From the NCBI RefSeq assembly GCF_030445035.2, contig NC_080682.1, forward strand, positions 30,176,770-30,240,769: DNA of 64,000 nt, read 5' to 3'. A model generated the notes under the pieces. The model had not been told where the DNA came from and ran no database searches. It saw only the letters and a program-made list of their open reading frames with translations. This document shows, one piece after another, positions 48,442-61,204 of the stretch. This DNA is from Dasypus novemcinctus (Eukaryota > Chordata > Mammalia > Cingulata > Dasypodidae). Each line of letters opens with the position of its first letter. The stretch's first letter is position 1. Position numbers and translations under genes: made by a program.

Positions 48442-50506
48442 AGTACCTTGGAAAAGTTTTAGAAAATAGCTATGATAAAACTTGCATGAAAGAAATTAGA
48501 CTAAATACATATAAGTAGAAATGTATACTATGCTCTTAATTTGTAAACTAGATGATGAAAACTTTCCATTTATTTCCAAATGGTTCTACAGTTCTACTGA
48601 AATTTTACCCTAAATCCAAACAAAGATGATTTTAAAATTTGTTTGAAAAGGCAAAGGCCTGAGAATATCTCAATCACTCTTCAAAGAAAAGAACAAGGTT
48701 GTAGGATTGTTTTATTAGATATCAACGCTTATTCATTATGGGTGGTTCTAATTATAGGTAACAAGGATATTGGAAATACATAGAGGGTCAAGAAATAGAG
48801 TCATCATTAGGGACAATTACTTTATGAAAAATGTGGCACTGTAGAGCAGTGTATAAATGATTACATTTTAAATAAATATTGCTAAGGTAAATCTGCATTC
48901 ATAATGCTATACATCAATTCATACATTGTTATATGGTCTACTTTTGATAAAAATCCACACAAAAAGCAAAATGTTAAATTTACATAAAATCTAGAAAATA
49001 AGAGAAAATATTATATAAAATACAGTACACTGTATGGAATTTGAGACAAGTTAGCATATAAAATATAATAACATCAGGATGTTGGAGAGAAATGTTTCAT
49101 TATGAGGAAACTAAAAGCACTTTACTATATAAAGGAACAAATTGCTAAATTGTACTGCATTAAGAATTAGGACATAAATACCTCAGCAGGGGAGTGAATA
49201 TACAAGCTGCAATCTAGGAGGAAATACTCAAAATACATGTATTCAATAAAGTACTTACATTCAGAATGTATAAAGAAATCCTACAAACCAGTAATAAAGA
49301 GACAAACAACTCAACAGAAAAATGGGTAAAAAAATCTGAATAAGTAGTTCAAAGAGAAAACAAATCCAAATGATCATTATAGATATTAATGCTTGTACTT
49401 ATGAGATTTATTCCTGTAAAATTCAATCTTAGTGAATTAATATATAATGCCTAAGAGTTACCTCCTGAAAACCTCCTTGTTACTCAAATGTGGTCTCTCT
49501 CTAACCCAAAATCAGCATATAAACTCACTGCCTTCCCATGGCATGGGACATGACAGTGGGGAATGGGCTTCCGTTGCACTGAAAGATTATTACCAAGTGT
49601 CTACTAGTGATGGATTTAGAAGAAAACCTCAAAGAACAGTGAGAATTATTAACTACAAAATAGTTTTTTAGGCTAAGAGATTTCAAAGTGAGTCGGGAGA
49701 TCATTTTAGAGGCTGCACTTATACGTGTCTCAGGAGGATCTCACTGACTTTCACAGCAAACAATGCCTCAAGCAGGGGTGCTCCTGAGAGTGCTAGAGAC
49801 ATCTGGACACTATAGGCAGGGCACACATTCCCAAGAATCGGGTCACAGTTAGTGGGCCTTACCTAGAAATATATGTTAACCTATCTCCCCAATGTAACAG
49901 AGTTAGACTCATTTATAATTTCCTTAAACATGGTTCTGCTGCCCCTTTTATTTAAACCTACAATTAGCACTATACCTATTAAAATATGCCTGAAACTTCA
50001 ATCTTCCAGCTGTTCATATGCTGGTTGAGCCCTGAATATTAGCAGAGTTACAGCCAACACCTACTCTCCAGCTCACCAGATATGCCCAGGACAACTAACA
50101 AAATGAAGATGGGCAGCCCCATTCCAAAAAACAGAGAGTATCTACAACTGAAAGCAAGACAGTTCCATCCATCTGTCCCATGGGATCTAAGCCCCCTCTC
50201 AATTGGAGCAGAGTGAGCATCACCATCCTAAAATCCTCAAGATTGAGGAATGAATAAACAAAAGGAGGGAATGCAACTATGGACCAAAGTAAACCAATTA
50301 TTATACTAGTAATGGAAGAAGTTGTAACACTTATATAAAAATAATTGTTACCAGAAGTTCTAGAGGAGGGAGAGGAAAGAATAGGTATAAAATGGGACAT
50401 TTCTGGGACATTGGAATTGTCCTGCATGATATTGCAATGAAGAATATAGGCCATTATACATGTTGTCAAAACCTATAAAATTGGTGCAAAGTGTAAATAA
50501 AAATAT

Positions 50507-51118
50507 AATTTTTTTGTCTTTATTTTTTTAATGTTACATTAAAAAAATATGAGGTCCCCATATACCCCCCACTCCCACTCCTCCCCCCCATAACAACAAC
50601 CTCCTCCATCATCATGAGACATTCATTGCATTTGGTGAATACATCTCTGAGCACTGCAGCACCTCATGGTCAATGGTCCACACCATAGCCCACATTTTCC
50701 CACAGTCCACCCAGTGGACCATGGGAGGACATACAATGTCTGGTAACTGTCCCTGCAGCACCACCCAGGACAACTCCAACCCCCCAAAGTGCCCCCACAT
50801 CACATCTCTTCCTCTAACTCCCTAACCCTAGCAGCCACCATGACCACTTTCTCCACACCAAGGCCATATTTTCTTTGATTATTAATCACAATAGTTCATG
50901 AATAGAATATCAGCAAGTCCATTCTAATCCATACTCTATTCCTCCATCCTGTGGACCTTAGAATGGTTGTGTCCACTCCACATCTATATGAAGAGGGGGC
51001 TTAGATTCCACAGGAATGCTGGATGCAATTCTCCTGCTTTCAGTTGTAGGCACTCTTGGCTCCCTGGTGTGTTGGTTGACCTTCTTCACCTCCATGTTAG
51101 CTGAGTGTCAATGCTCCG
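50507..51118 (-). mobile_element. L1 3'-UTR fragment, reversed
   Basis: Tail at 50,510-50,545 (TTTTTTTAATGTTACATT), then GTCAATGGTCCACACCATAG, and upstream UTR sequence to about 51,118. The minus strand matches the region at 45,880-46,190. It is 5'-truncated and interrupts an older plus-strand L1. Confidence 0.82.
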
Positions 51119-51312
51119 ACATTGGTTCATCAATTGTAACACATGTACCACACTAATGAAAGATGTTAATAATTGGGGAAAATGTGAGAGGGGGAAGGGC
51201 TGGGGTATCTGGAATCTGCTATATTTTTTATGCAACTTTTCTGGGATCTAACACTTCTTTAAAAATCAAGTTTAAAATATAAAATAAGAATAATAATAGG
51301 AATTTAAATTTT

Positions 51313-51590
51313 GTCTTAATTTGATAGAGCTGCTATCACAAATACCACCAACTGGTTTTGGCTTAACAACGGGAATTTATTGGTTTATAGTTTTGATGCT
51401 AGAAGTCCCAAATCAAGATATGGGCAGAGCTACCAGCCAGAACTGGGCCAGAGGCTGCATGGGTTTCAGGAAACTCAGAGTCACATCAAAGACAGTATAT
51501 CACAGACAAGGAATGTCCTCAAACAGCATTTTAATGATTTAAAGGGAATCCTTGGGAAGCTCCTGGATAAGTGCTTGGTGCTTTGAAATT
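51313..51590 (-). repeat. MaLR-type LTR fragment, minus strand
   Basis: The plus strand reads AGCTGCTATCACAAATACCA, TTAACAACGGGAATTTATTG and GATGCTAGAAGTCCCAAATC. It is the reversed 3' end of a MaLR LTR like those at 18.2 and 19.4 kb. Fossil. Confidence 0.6.
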
Positions 51591-51784
51591 AATTCATAGT
51601 ATTGCACACAGAACTCAGTGTTGATTATCAGTTAAGATTCTGCACTGAGGAGATTCTGCAGGAGTGAATTCCTTGGAGTGTTCCCTGGATAAGTCACTCT
51701 ACATTGGTACTTCATGAATAAACAGCTGACTTTTAGGGACATAGCTCAGCAGTCCAAGAAATATAACACCCCAGAATGAACTGA

Positions 51785-52538
51785 ATCATAGATGTTCTCT
51801 ACTATAACGTTCCAAATTATTTTTGTTGGCAGACATTAACATTCAGAGTTGAAATTGTAGGACAACCAGTCAGAAGAGACACTATAGTAGTGTGTGCAGA
51901 AAAACAGTATGGTTATGACTTTTTGCCATGGGATCAAGCCATGTGTATTAGCACCAATAGTGCAGTTTTTATTTACGGAAAATAAAATGAATAATCATTT
52001 GCCTGCAGGTACTTCTGGATTCATTGTCACGTTTGACATTGAAGCTGTTACTCTAGAAACCAAAATGGAGGCAGAGACTTCAAGCTTTGAGTAACTATCA
52101 ATGCAAATAACAGACAAGTGGTTTTTAATTAGTTACTTGATCAATCATGCAGTTCTCTTTACTTTGAATGCTCATTTTTCTATACTAATGGAACGTGTTA
52201 GTATGTTAGATTTTTGGATAATTGGCTTCGGTTTTCAGGGTTTTAACATAGCTGTTCTCAGTATAATTGAAATTGATAAAAATAGTTGGATTCATTTCTC
52301 AGGCAATTAGTAATGAAAAATGTTTACTGAATTATTTGTGGAATTTTTTAGCAATAAGATACTTGAATTTTGTGATACTTTTGTCAGGTACTTTGTAAGC
52401 AGTATTGACTTTAATTTATGTTCAATAATCTCTACGTCCCAAAAGCATTATAATGATTGCATCTTAAAAATCCCGAGCAAATATATAAAAGAATCAAAGT
52501 ATTTTCTCTTGTTCTCTTTGGATTTTGATTCATGGTAG
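51785..52538 (+). other. Unassigned run of open frames, possible relic coding sequence
   Basis: One frame without ATG is open from 51,785 to 51,982 and includes FRVEIVGQPVRRDTIVVCAE and KQYGYDFLPWDQAM. A second frame is open at 51,894-52,091 (GTSGFIVTFDIEAVTLETKM), 52,095-52,307 and 52,317-52,538. In such AT-rich DNA about one codon in fourteen should be a stop. The composition of the first 300 bp looks protein-like. I recognise no family. It could be a processed pseudogene (3' part and UTR), an old element's gene, or chance. There is no intact gene here. Confidence 0.25.
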
Positions 52539-52850
52539 GCTAGAGAACTTTTAAAGGGTAAAACTATTTATGGAATTAGCAAACAGAGCAGTGTTAGCCA
52601 TTTCACAAGTATGTAATATGAACATGTGTATATCCAGCCTCGGTGATATGCATGTACCATTTGTAGTCTATGACCTGAAGTTTAATGTCAGTTTGTTAAA
52701 TGGACTTTATGGGACCAAACCAATATAATGTAAATATTTGTCTTATTTTTTGAAAACTTAAATTGGGTAAAATAATTATTTCATGAATTTACTATGTAAA
52801 AATTTACTATGTAAAAAATGATGTAAAAATAATGTGCTTTATCAGCCTAC
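52539..52850. other. Intergenic, AT-rich, nothing recognised
   Basis: Contains a short internal duplication of TTTACTATGTAAAAA near 52,788-52,816. No gene. Confidence 0.4.
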
Positions 52851-52940
52851 AAATTTTTTTTTAAGGAGATACTGGAGATTGGACCCAAGACCTTGTACAT
52901 AGGAAACAGGTGCTCAACCACTGAACTACATCTGCTCCCC
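52851..52940 (-). mobile_element. tRNA-Ala-derived SINE monomer
   Basis: The minus strand reads GGGGAGCAGATGTAGTTCAG, then TGGTTGAGCACCTGTTTCC and GGGTCCAATCTCC. This is a tRNA-Ala-like body with A and B boxes, followed by a short A-tail (T-run at 52,853-52,862). It is related to the dimer at 36.1 kb. Confidence 0.8.
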
Positions 52941-53499
52941 AGCCTAGAGATTTCTAATGTGAATTTATTTTTTATTTTTTACCAGTAGAAAAGTGTTTAG
53001 AAAAGAAAGTTTGTCATTTATTAACACTAATTTATTTGGGGATTCAAATTCCCTGTCGGTAATCATGACTTCTTTCCCTTACATTTTATGCTGTTAGTCT
53101 TTCACTTTGATTGGAGGTTGTTAAAAAGATGTGATAGATTGTAGATGCCTTGTCTAGCTGTCTGAAGCAAAATTTTAAAAAAAGCAAAAACTAAAAGTCA
53201 TATATATATTTTATTTCTGTGAGATTTTGTGAACCTAATTTTAATCTTTTTTCTTTATTAACCACATACTGTTCAATAGAAGGGGAAAGGGGCTTCTTGT
53301 GGCCGATCATTTTAATTCAGACTTCACTGTAAGTTATGAAAAGATAATTTGTCCTTTCTTATATTCTACATATTTGATACCAAGCATAGTGCCTGACACA
53401 AAACATGTGCACAATAAATATTGGGTGGAATGAAATATAGATAGCTAGATAGGTAGTCTGATAAAAGAGTCCTAAAATATAAGATACAACATTAATATA
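52941..53499. other. Intergenic, nothing recognised
   Basis: AT-rich DNA with a few GATA-like tetranucleotides near 53,438-53,460. Confidence 0.4.
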
Positions 53500-55740
53500 A
53501 TTGAAGGAGAAATAGACAATTCTACAATGATAGGGAACTTCAATATACCATTTCAATAGTTTCAATAGTTGTTAGACAGATGATCGATAAGGAAACAGAG
53601 GACTTGAACAGCACTATAAACCAACTAGACCTAACAGCTATATCGAAAACTTTCCACCCTACAACATCAGAATACTCATTACTCTCAAGTGTATGTGAAT
53701 TATTCTCCAGGACATGTCATATATTAGGTCTCAAAACAAATCTCGATTGACGATTGGAATTAGACCTAGTATCTTCTAAGACCAAAATGGAATGAAGTTG
53801 GAAATCAATAACAGTAAAAAAACTGGAAAATATATAAATATGTGGAAATTAAACAGTAAAATCTTAAACAAATGGGTCAAAGAAGAAATCACAAATGTAA
53901 TTTGAAAGTGAATAGAATGAATGAAAATGGAAACACAACATAACAAAATGTATGGGATACAAGGAATGCCACACTCAGAGGGAAATTTAAGTTGTAAATA
54001 TCTACATTAAAAAAAGAAGAAAGCTTCCTAATCAATAACCTGACTTCACAGCTTGAGGACATAGAAAAAAGAACAAACTAAACTGAAAGTTAACAGAGAA
54101 AGATATAATAAATACTATGGTAGAGATAAATGAAATAGAGAATAGAAAAATAATAGAATCAATGGAACCAAAAGAATGGTACTTTGACAAACCTTTAGCT
54201 AAACTAATAACAAAAAAGGACAGAGAAGACAGAAATAACTAAATTAGAAATGAAAATAACCCATTGCTATTGACCTAACAGAAATTAAAATATTATAAGA
54301 AAGTACTATAAACAATAGCACAACATCAGCAAATTCGATAATTTATATTAAATGACCAAGTTCTTTGAAACAACAAAAAACCTAAGCTGGCACAAAAAAA
54401 GAGAAAATCTCAATAGACCAATAACAAGTAAAAATATCAAATCAGTAATCATAAACCTCCAAAAAAGAAAAGTATGAAATAGATCGCTTCACTGATGAAT
54501 TCTACCAAACACTGAAATGAGAATTAATGTCAGTTCTTCTCAAACTTTTCCAAAAAATTTAAGAGCAGGGAGTACTTCCTAACACATTCTTTGAGGTCAG
54601 CATTACTCTGATATCAGAGCCAGATAAAGATATTTTAAGAATAGAAAAATTCAGACCAATATCCTTTATGAATATGATGTAAAAATCCTCAAAAAATGCT
54701 AGATTCAGAAAACTGAACCTAACAGCATGTTAAGAGGATTATACACCATAACCAAGTGGGATTTATCCCAAGAATGCAAGGGTGGATCAACATCATCAAA
54801 TCAATCATAATATACCACATTATTAAAATGGAGGGAAGAAAAAAAAGATCATTTAAATTGATGCAGAAATGGCAACTGACAAACATCCTTTTCATGATAA
54901 AATAATTTGGAAAAATAGGAATAGAAGGAAACTTCCTTAAAGTGATAAAGGTCATTTATTAAACTCTCACAGCTGATATCATATGCTATGGTGAAAGACA
55001 GAAAACTTTTTCTCTAAGATCAGGAATAAGACAAGGATTCCTTGCATTTACCACTGCTATTTAACATTGTACTGGAAGTACTAGCCAGAGTAATTAGGAA
55101 AATGTGGTTTGATTAAATTTTATTTGTTAGTATAAATTGCATTTGCTCCCTGTATATTAAGACAAGAAAAAGTAAAAATTAAAATTTGCACGTCATAAAT
55201 AGCTGACTGTAAATTGAATTTGTTATTCATGACAAAGTAGGAAGAATGAATTAAAACTATCTATTGACAGATGATGTGATCCTATATATATAGAGAAAGA
55301 GACAATCCTAAAGAATCCACAAGAAAGCTATTAGAGCTAAGAAACAAATTCATCAATGGTACAAGTTACAAGTGCAACAAGTAAAAATCAACTACATTTA
55401 GCAACAATGAACCAACAATATACCAATAATGAACCAAGGAAATCAAGAAAACAATTTTCTTTACATCACCTTCTAAAAATAATAATATATCTAGTAATAA
55501 AATTAAGCAAGTATGCAATAGACATGTACACTGAAATCAAGAAAACATTGCTGGAAGAAATGAAAGTAGACCTGATAAATGAAAAGGCAACCCATGCTCA
55601 TTGATTGGAAAAGTTAATATTCTTAAGACATCAGTACTATCCAACAAGATCTATAGATTCAACATAATCCCTATCAACATTCAAGCAGCCATTTTTTTGC
55701 AGAAATGAAAAAGAATATTTTATAGACTGCAGGTGAGTTC
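53500..55740 (+). mobile_element. Old L1 ORF2 remnant
   Basis: Endonuclease-region relics (ACTTGAACAGCACTATAAAC, TATTCTCCAGGACATGTCA) are followed by reverse-transcriptase relics (GATTATACACCATAACCAAG, AAGATCAGGAATAAGACAAG). Homology runs out by about 55,740 without a 3' UTR. Many stops, and more diverged than the other L1 copies; probably a pan-placental L1M-age insertion. Confidence 0.8.
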
Positions 55741-56481
55741 ACCAGTAGCAAAACACTAGATCAGGTGACCCAGATGTTTCAGCTGATGTTAGCAGAGCTG
55801 TCATGTTAATTCAACAATTAAAAATATTAAAATCCTCATATAGCAAAGCACTGAAATTTTATGTTTGTTTATGTTATGCATCACCAGCTAAATTATACAA
55901 AACCAAAGGTTGTCATGAATAACAAATTCAAGTTTTAGACAGCTATTTCTAAACTGTGCAGTTTTTAATTTTCATTTTTTTGTTGTCTTAATATATGGAG
56001 AGTAAATAAAATTCATATTAACAAATAAAATCTAAAGACATATTTGCACTTTATAATGTATTATTGAATGAGTAAGTGCTAAATTGTCTTAGTTTATTGT
56101 ATTTCACCATGAAGTACCTTCATCATTTCAAGATATACATTTTCAGAATATCACTATAAACCCACTCTGAACGACTTCAAAAGAGTGCAATGTTTCCCTC
56201 AGTAACCCTCGTGGTTGAAATCTTTACATGCAAGAGCTTGAGTTTAGAGGCAATTTAAATGCCCTGAAATTTAATTAAGTGTTGCTTACGATTTTACAGA
56301 TAATTTACAAAACTTTAAATAGATGTTGAGTAGATCAATCAAGTGGGAGTTTCATTAGGCAAATGTATTGCTTTGCTATTTGACATTGGAATTTAAATAA
56401 CTAAAACTACCATAAGATGTGGATATTTCTTCACATTACTCTTGAAAATGAGTAAGTAAATTTTTACAAACTTTACATTTT
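55741..56481. other. Spacer downstream of the OR at 56.5 kb
   Basis: AT-rich; probably includes the 3' UTR of the minus-strand OR. No other feature recognised. Confidence 0.4.
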
Positions 56482-57435
56482 CTAACAACATAAGTTTTTA
56501 TTGATTAATTTCTGGATGGTCTCCTTCACATCTTTGTTCCTGAGGCTGTAGATCAGAGGGTTCAACATGGGGATGACCATTGTGTAAAAGACAGAAGTCA
56601 CCTTGACCATGAGCCACGAGCTTTTGGAGTTAGGAACACAGTAGAGAAAAAGGATGGTTCCATGGAAGATTGTAATGGCAGTTAGGTGTGAGGCACATGT
56701 AGAAAATGCTTTGTAGTGTCCCCTAGTTGAGGTCATCTTCATGATAGTGATAAAAATGAAAACATATGAAGTAAAAATGATCATCAGACTGCTTATTTCA
56801 TTGAATGTGGCTAACACTAAAATGATCTTCTGGCTAATGTAGGGGTCAGAGCAGGACGCAGCAACAATAGCAGCATGCTCACAGACAACATTATTTATGA
56901 TATTATTTTTTCTGAAAGATAATTCCAATAGAAAGTAGGTAAGTATTAGGGAACACCCTATACCCCAAGAGTATGAGAAAGCAACTAACAAGTAACATAA
57001 CTTCCGAGACATTACAACCATGTAGAGCAGAGGGTTACAAACTGCCACAAACCGGTCATATGCCATCACTGCCAACATGAAAGTTTCTGTCACTGCACAT
57101 AGGCATGCAAAGAAAAACTGCGTGATGCACGCTGTGAAAGAGATGGTTCTGTCTTCCACAATCAAGTTTTCTAAGAGTTTGGGTGTAACTACTGTGGAGT
57201 AATAGAAATCTAGAAAGGACAAGTGGCTGAGGAAAAAGTACATGGGGGTGTGGAGTTTAGGATTGATCCTGATGACGACAATCATGCCGAGGTTCCCCAC
57301 CACAGTGATTGTGTAGATGGTTAGGAAAATCAAGAAGAGGGGCACCTGGAGGTCTGGGTATTCTGAGAAACCCAAGAGGACGAATGTGGCTCCAGCACTC
57401 TGATTTCCTTGTTTACTGTGGACAAAATAGGAAGA
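56482..57435 (-). CDS. OR5D13: Olfactory receptor, OR5D13-like, frame intact but no ATG in this exon
   Basis: The open frame runs from 57,435 to the stop at 56,482 and encodes a complete 7TM receptor: [83 protein letters not shown], ending NKNLCC. It is a close paralogue of the gene at 31,251-32,195. That gene has ATGATGTTAACTAAAGGAAA at the start; here the matching bases read CACAGTAAACAAGGAAA and no ATG is present before an upstream TAA. The next in-frame ATG is in TM1. An acceptor-like TATTTTGTCCACAG (AG at 57,417-57,416) lies exactly at the divergence point. Either it has a spliced coding first exon, or it is a very recent pseudogene by start loss. No other defect is seen. Confidence 0.8.
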   Translation of the reverse strand, partial: SSYFVHSKQGNQSAGATFVLLGFSEYPDLQVPLFLIFLTIYTITVVGNLGMIVVIRINPKLHTPMYFFLSHLSFLDFYYSTVVTPKLLENLIVEDRTISFTACITQFFFACLCAVTETFMLAVMAYDRFVAVCNPLLYMVVMSRKLCYLLVAFSYSWGIGCSLILTYFLLELSFRKNNIINNVVCEHAAIVAASCSDPYISQKIILVLATFNEISSLMIIFTSYVFIFITIMKMTSTRGHYKAFSTCASHLTAITIFHGTILFLYCVPNSKSSWLMVKVTSVFYTMVIPMLNPLIYSLRNKDVKETIQKLINKNLCC

Positions 57436-60296
57436 TTGTTACAGCACAGCAAAAATTAGTAGGATAAAATGAGGAAATTTGAAAGACTTGTCTCCATAAA
57501 TAATGTTATGATTAACACTTGGCTCTGTCACATTGTTTCAAAAGTTAGAACTTATTAATAGCACAAGCTTACAGTGAATACAATCTGTGTGAGTGGATTT
57601 ATGAAGATAAACATTATGAGTAGAATTTACTGTATTTCAAATAATCAGACTCATTATCACCAGAGGCAAGTAACTTCTGGAGAACGGCCAATCTGGCTTT
57701 TACATTAATCTGAGTTTAGTAAAATAATAATTGTATTGGAGGAAATATACACCATGAATATCCCTACCTCACATCTTAAGCTAATAGACAATTAATTAGA
57801 ATTTCTAAATACATTTTTAAAATGTTAACCACCTAGCAGAATGGTCCAATTACAATTTTCTTGGTTGTTCTATTTTCCTTTTCAGTTCTATCCTCATGGC
57901 TACTAACCCAATACTCTCAACATAATCTAGAGGTAGTCTAAAGAAGAAAACTGAACTGATTCACTCATGTTAAACTAATTTTAAAAAGTTTAAAAAGGCA
58001 TTCTCCATTCAATAATATATCATTCATAAACATGTGCTCACTCCAAAATATGATTATGATGACAGCGATAAAAGTAGTTGAAGCCATAGTTGAACTAAAA
58101 GTTCTTATTTTTCCTGAAGTGGCAAATCAAGATGAGTGAGTGACAAACAGTAAGAAGTCTAGGAGTACTGGACACGACGTAAAAATTTCAGGCAGCGGCA
58201 AAAATACATTCTGCCGTTCTGAATCAAGTTTTAAGCTTTGCCAAGGACAAGTGTCAGGCTAAAGATCCATCACTAACAGAACCATAACATTCCTGCTGCC
58301 ACTAGCACAAGAACCTCAATCATGAGCACTGTGTTCCCATTAACAGGTGCAGTTGAATGGGATCATTGTGGGCATCTGAAGTTGTTCACAATCCTTCTCT
58401 TTAATGGGGTCAAAGGAGTACACATGTGGAGTTGGTCAACACCAGAAGTGTGTGGAACTCCTGGAAGTTACAAGGAGGGGAGGTCAAATAAATGCCTGCA
58501 TTCCTAGAGAAGAAGCCTGTCTAGATTTCAGGCAAAAAATCAGAAATAGGAATCCTCAGATTCTTTCTAAACCTAGTTCCCCATCAACACATTCTTTTTC
58601 CTGTGCTCACAGCCTTGTCCTTGAAACTTTCAGATCACAAGAATTAATCTCATCATACCCTTTATATCTATCAGGTTTGTCATTCCCTGAAACCCAGAGA
58701 TACTGGGATATGCCTCATCACCCTTTTGATAATCTTAATATGAATCTGTACCTCATTCTTTCTGATATATCCTCTACCTCTTCTCATCCACTGGTATTAT
58801 TCCTCCAGAATGGATGTCATTTGAAAAAAGGAAGAGTTAATACATAACACCTTCACTCTTGTCTTCACCAAAAAAGCGGATATTTTGGCAGTTTGGCTAA
58901 TACATGGACTTGTCTTCTTGAAAGATTATTGGAACTCAATATTTTCATTCTAAAGTGAAAACAAAACAATAAATGAATCAACTCACCTAATAAGAGAAGC
59001 ACTTGAGTGACTCATTTACTGAAGATTCCTTGTCTAAGTTTAATCAGGTCCAGAAGTGTTCCTGCTTAATATTCAATTAATATAACTAGACCTGAATATA
59101 ACAGCAGGAGTGTGCAGTGCATTTCATTGCCTATTTCAAATACATGATTTTTCTTAACAACTTGTTTAAAAAGCCCACGGATAGCTGAGAAAGGCAGACT
59201 GAAGAGTTGCATCCTGACACCAAACTGTTACAAAAATATACCAGTAAAGCTTTGGGGATGCATACCTAGAGAAAATAATTGAAGTATTCCCTTTGAGGCT
59301 ACAATTCAAGCAATTAAATAAAATGATGTCCCTTGAAATATCTTGGCTGTATATTATTTGTTCTAAAGTCCTGGGAAAGTAAGAACCATCGTTTCTCTTT
59401 TTTTAAAAACTGAGACACACTAAATTAAGAAATGTGAAAAGGAAATTTAATTATAAATCAACAATCCAGTGACAGTATTATCATTCCTTGTTGTTTTTAT
59501 TTTTTTCTTATAAAATTATAGTTATGTTCTAAGTATAGTTTAAACAATAAGTTATGTTGTATATTTTCCTTCGTTAATTAGCTTTATATAGCAAACTTCA
59601 TTTCCCATTCATATAATTGGTTTCCTTAATAGAAAAAAAAGCTGAATTTATCTTCTAAATATGAGCACTGTGCTTTCAGATGTATACATTTATTATTAAA
59701 TCTTAAAAAGAAATGGTCTGTGTCCTAAGAAAATAAAGATTTATTGAAAATGTAATATATTTATGAATTCCAATACCTCTATTCATCATGCCTTAACATA
59801 TTCACGTTAAAAATTCCTGTGACTACGTACAAGCTTATTCCAGACTGGCACAATGTCCAAAATGCATTTCAGATCATAGAGCAGCTCTGCCCCATAAAGT
59901 GATATAGGGACTGAATCTCCTTCCAACTTGTTGCACCATAATCACAGGCTTCCAGGTTTGAGTTTCTCTTCTCCAAGAGAAAATACAATTTAAAAACAAC
60001 CACATAAATATGTATTCAGTGAAGGTAAACCCCATTGAGGAGGACCTCATATAGCATGTAAGTGAAAACATGGCCAAAAATAATACAATCATTAGATTCA
60101 AGAATATTGCACCTGAGGAACTACAGAGAAAAAGAAATACGCAAATGAGGATTTTAAATAGATATATGTAGATATAGATTTCATGAAGTAAGACAATATG
60201 AACAAATCCCTTCATTATTTGGAAAAGATATAAATAGAAGTCCTGTAAATAAATAACAGCACCATCAATAATAGCAGCATGAAAAATCAATGAAAA
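57436..60296. other. Intergenic, upstream of the OR at 56.5 kb
   Basis: AT-rich DNA where a first exon of the OR could lie. Frames at 58,322-58,847 and 59,874-60,392 have no familiar domains. Nothing else recognised. Confidence 0.4.
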
Positions 60297-60530
60297 GGGA
60301 ATCCATGATGGCAGAATAGGGAATGACAGGCTATATTCCTCCTCCAGAAAATTCAGGAAGGTAGGAGGCTTTCCTGGCATAAGGGAAGTCACTGGACCAT
60401 GGGGGCTAAAGGAGAGGGTGACTGGAGGAGGGTGGCAGATGACTCAGGGTAGAGGGAAACAAGAGACCTGATCCTCCTGGCAGACTAGTGCCTAGCTGGC
60501 TCTTAGAGTGAGAGCCCCCCTGGCGAGGAG

Positions 60531-61060
60531 GGGTCCATCAGGGTCATGAGGGGAAGGAAACCAAGGGGCAATCAGTTGTACAGGCTGGAACCCAGCCAGC
60601 TCAGGGGGAGAGTGGAGCAGGGAGGCGGGCAATAAGCAGAGAGATTGGCAGCAAGTTGGCCCAGGGAAAAGAAGAAACACCAGGCAGTTGGGTGTCATGC
60701 TGATGGCCAGCCAATTTTTGAGGGGAGGGAAACAATGGGTAACTGGAAGTCCTGGTTCATACCCAGTTGGTTCAGGGGGTAACTAGAGCAGAGGGGATAC
60801 AATTAGGCAGGCAGACCAGCTCCCAGCCAGCTCCAGGGAAAAGGAGAACCTAGGTCCTGCACCTAACCCTTTCCAAGGAGAGTGGAGGGAAGAAGAGATC
60901 AGGCGGGTTGACATGCACCCAGCCACCCTTGGGGAGACAGGAGAGCGAAAGGAGTCAAACTATGGGCTGAAATGCTTGCGACATGAGACTCTAAGCCAGC
61001 TCCCTGGGGAGGGGGCAAGAGCTCAGGAGGGCTAACACACACACAGCTGGCTCCTGGGGA
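60531..61060 (+). repeat. Tandem promoter-like repeats in an L1 5' UTR
   Basis: Diverged units carry an ACCCAGC(C/T) landmark at 60,590, 60,761 and 60,917, with a weaker one near 61,041. Each continues with a G-rich GCTCAGGGGGAGAGTGGAGC-like segment. They recall the monomer arrays that drive rodent L1 transcription. Confidence 0.6.
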
Positions 61061-61204
61061 GGAGGGGAGCCTTGGGGCAAGCAGGCTTGGGAAGGGCAGC
61101 ATAGAGAGGATTTTTGCTTGTTTTTGATCCCTTCTCTCTTTTCAAGTACCTGGGGAGAGGCTGGCCATAAGGGTGACGATTGGCTGACACTGCAGCCTGA
61201 CATT

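Larger units (their letters stand above)
47195..51290 (+). mobile_element. Older L1 remnant: ORF2 part plus 3' UTR, interrupted
   Basis: ORF2 reverse-transcriptase relics run from about 47,195 to 49,340 (TCTATAAGAAATCTACAGTA, CCTGTAAGATCAGGAAGATA, AAATGGGTAAAAAAATCTGA). A 3' UTR of the module-2 type follows (about 49,445-50,506). An L1MA-like tail is at 51,119-51,290 (CATCAATTGTAACACATGTA, CCACACTAATGAAAGATG). Two other L1 tails sit inside it (48,325-48,441 and 50,507-51,118). It is heavily decayed and may be two adjacent elements, since the ORF2 end and UTR do not meet cleanly. Confidence 0.65.
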
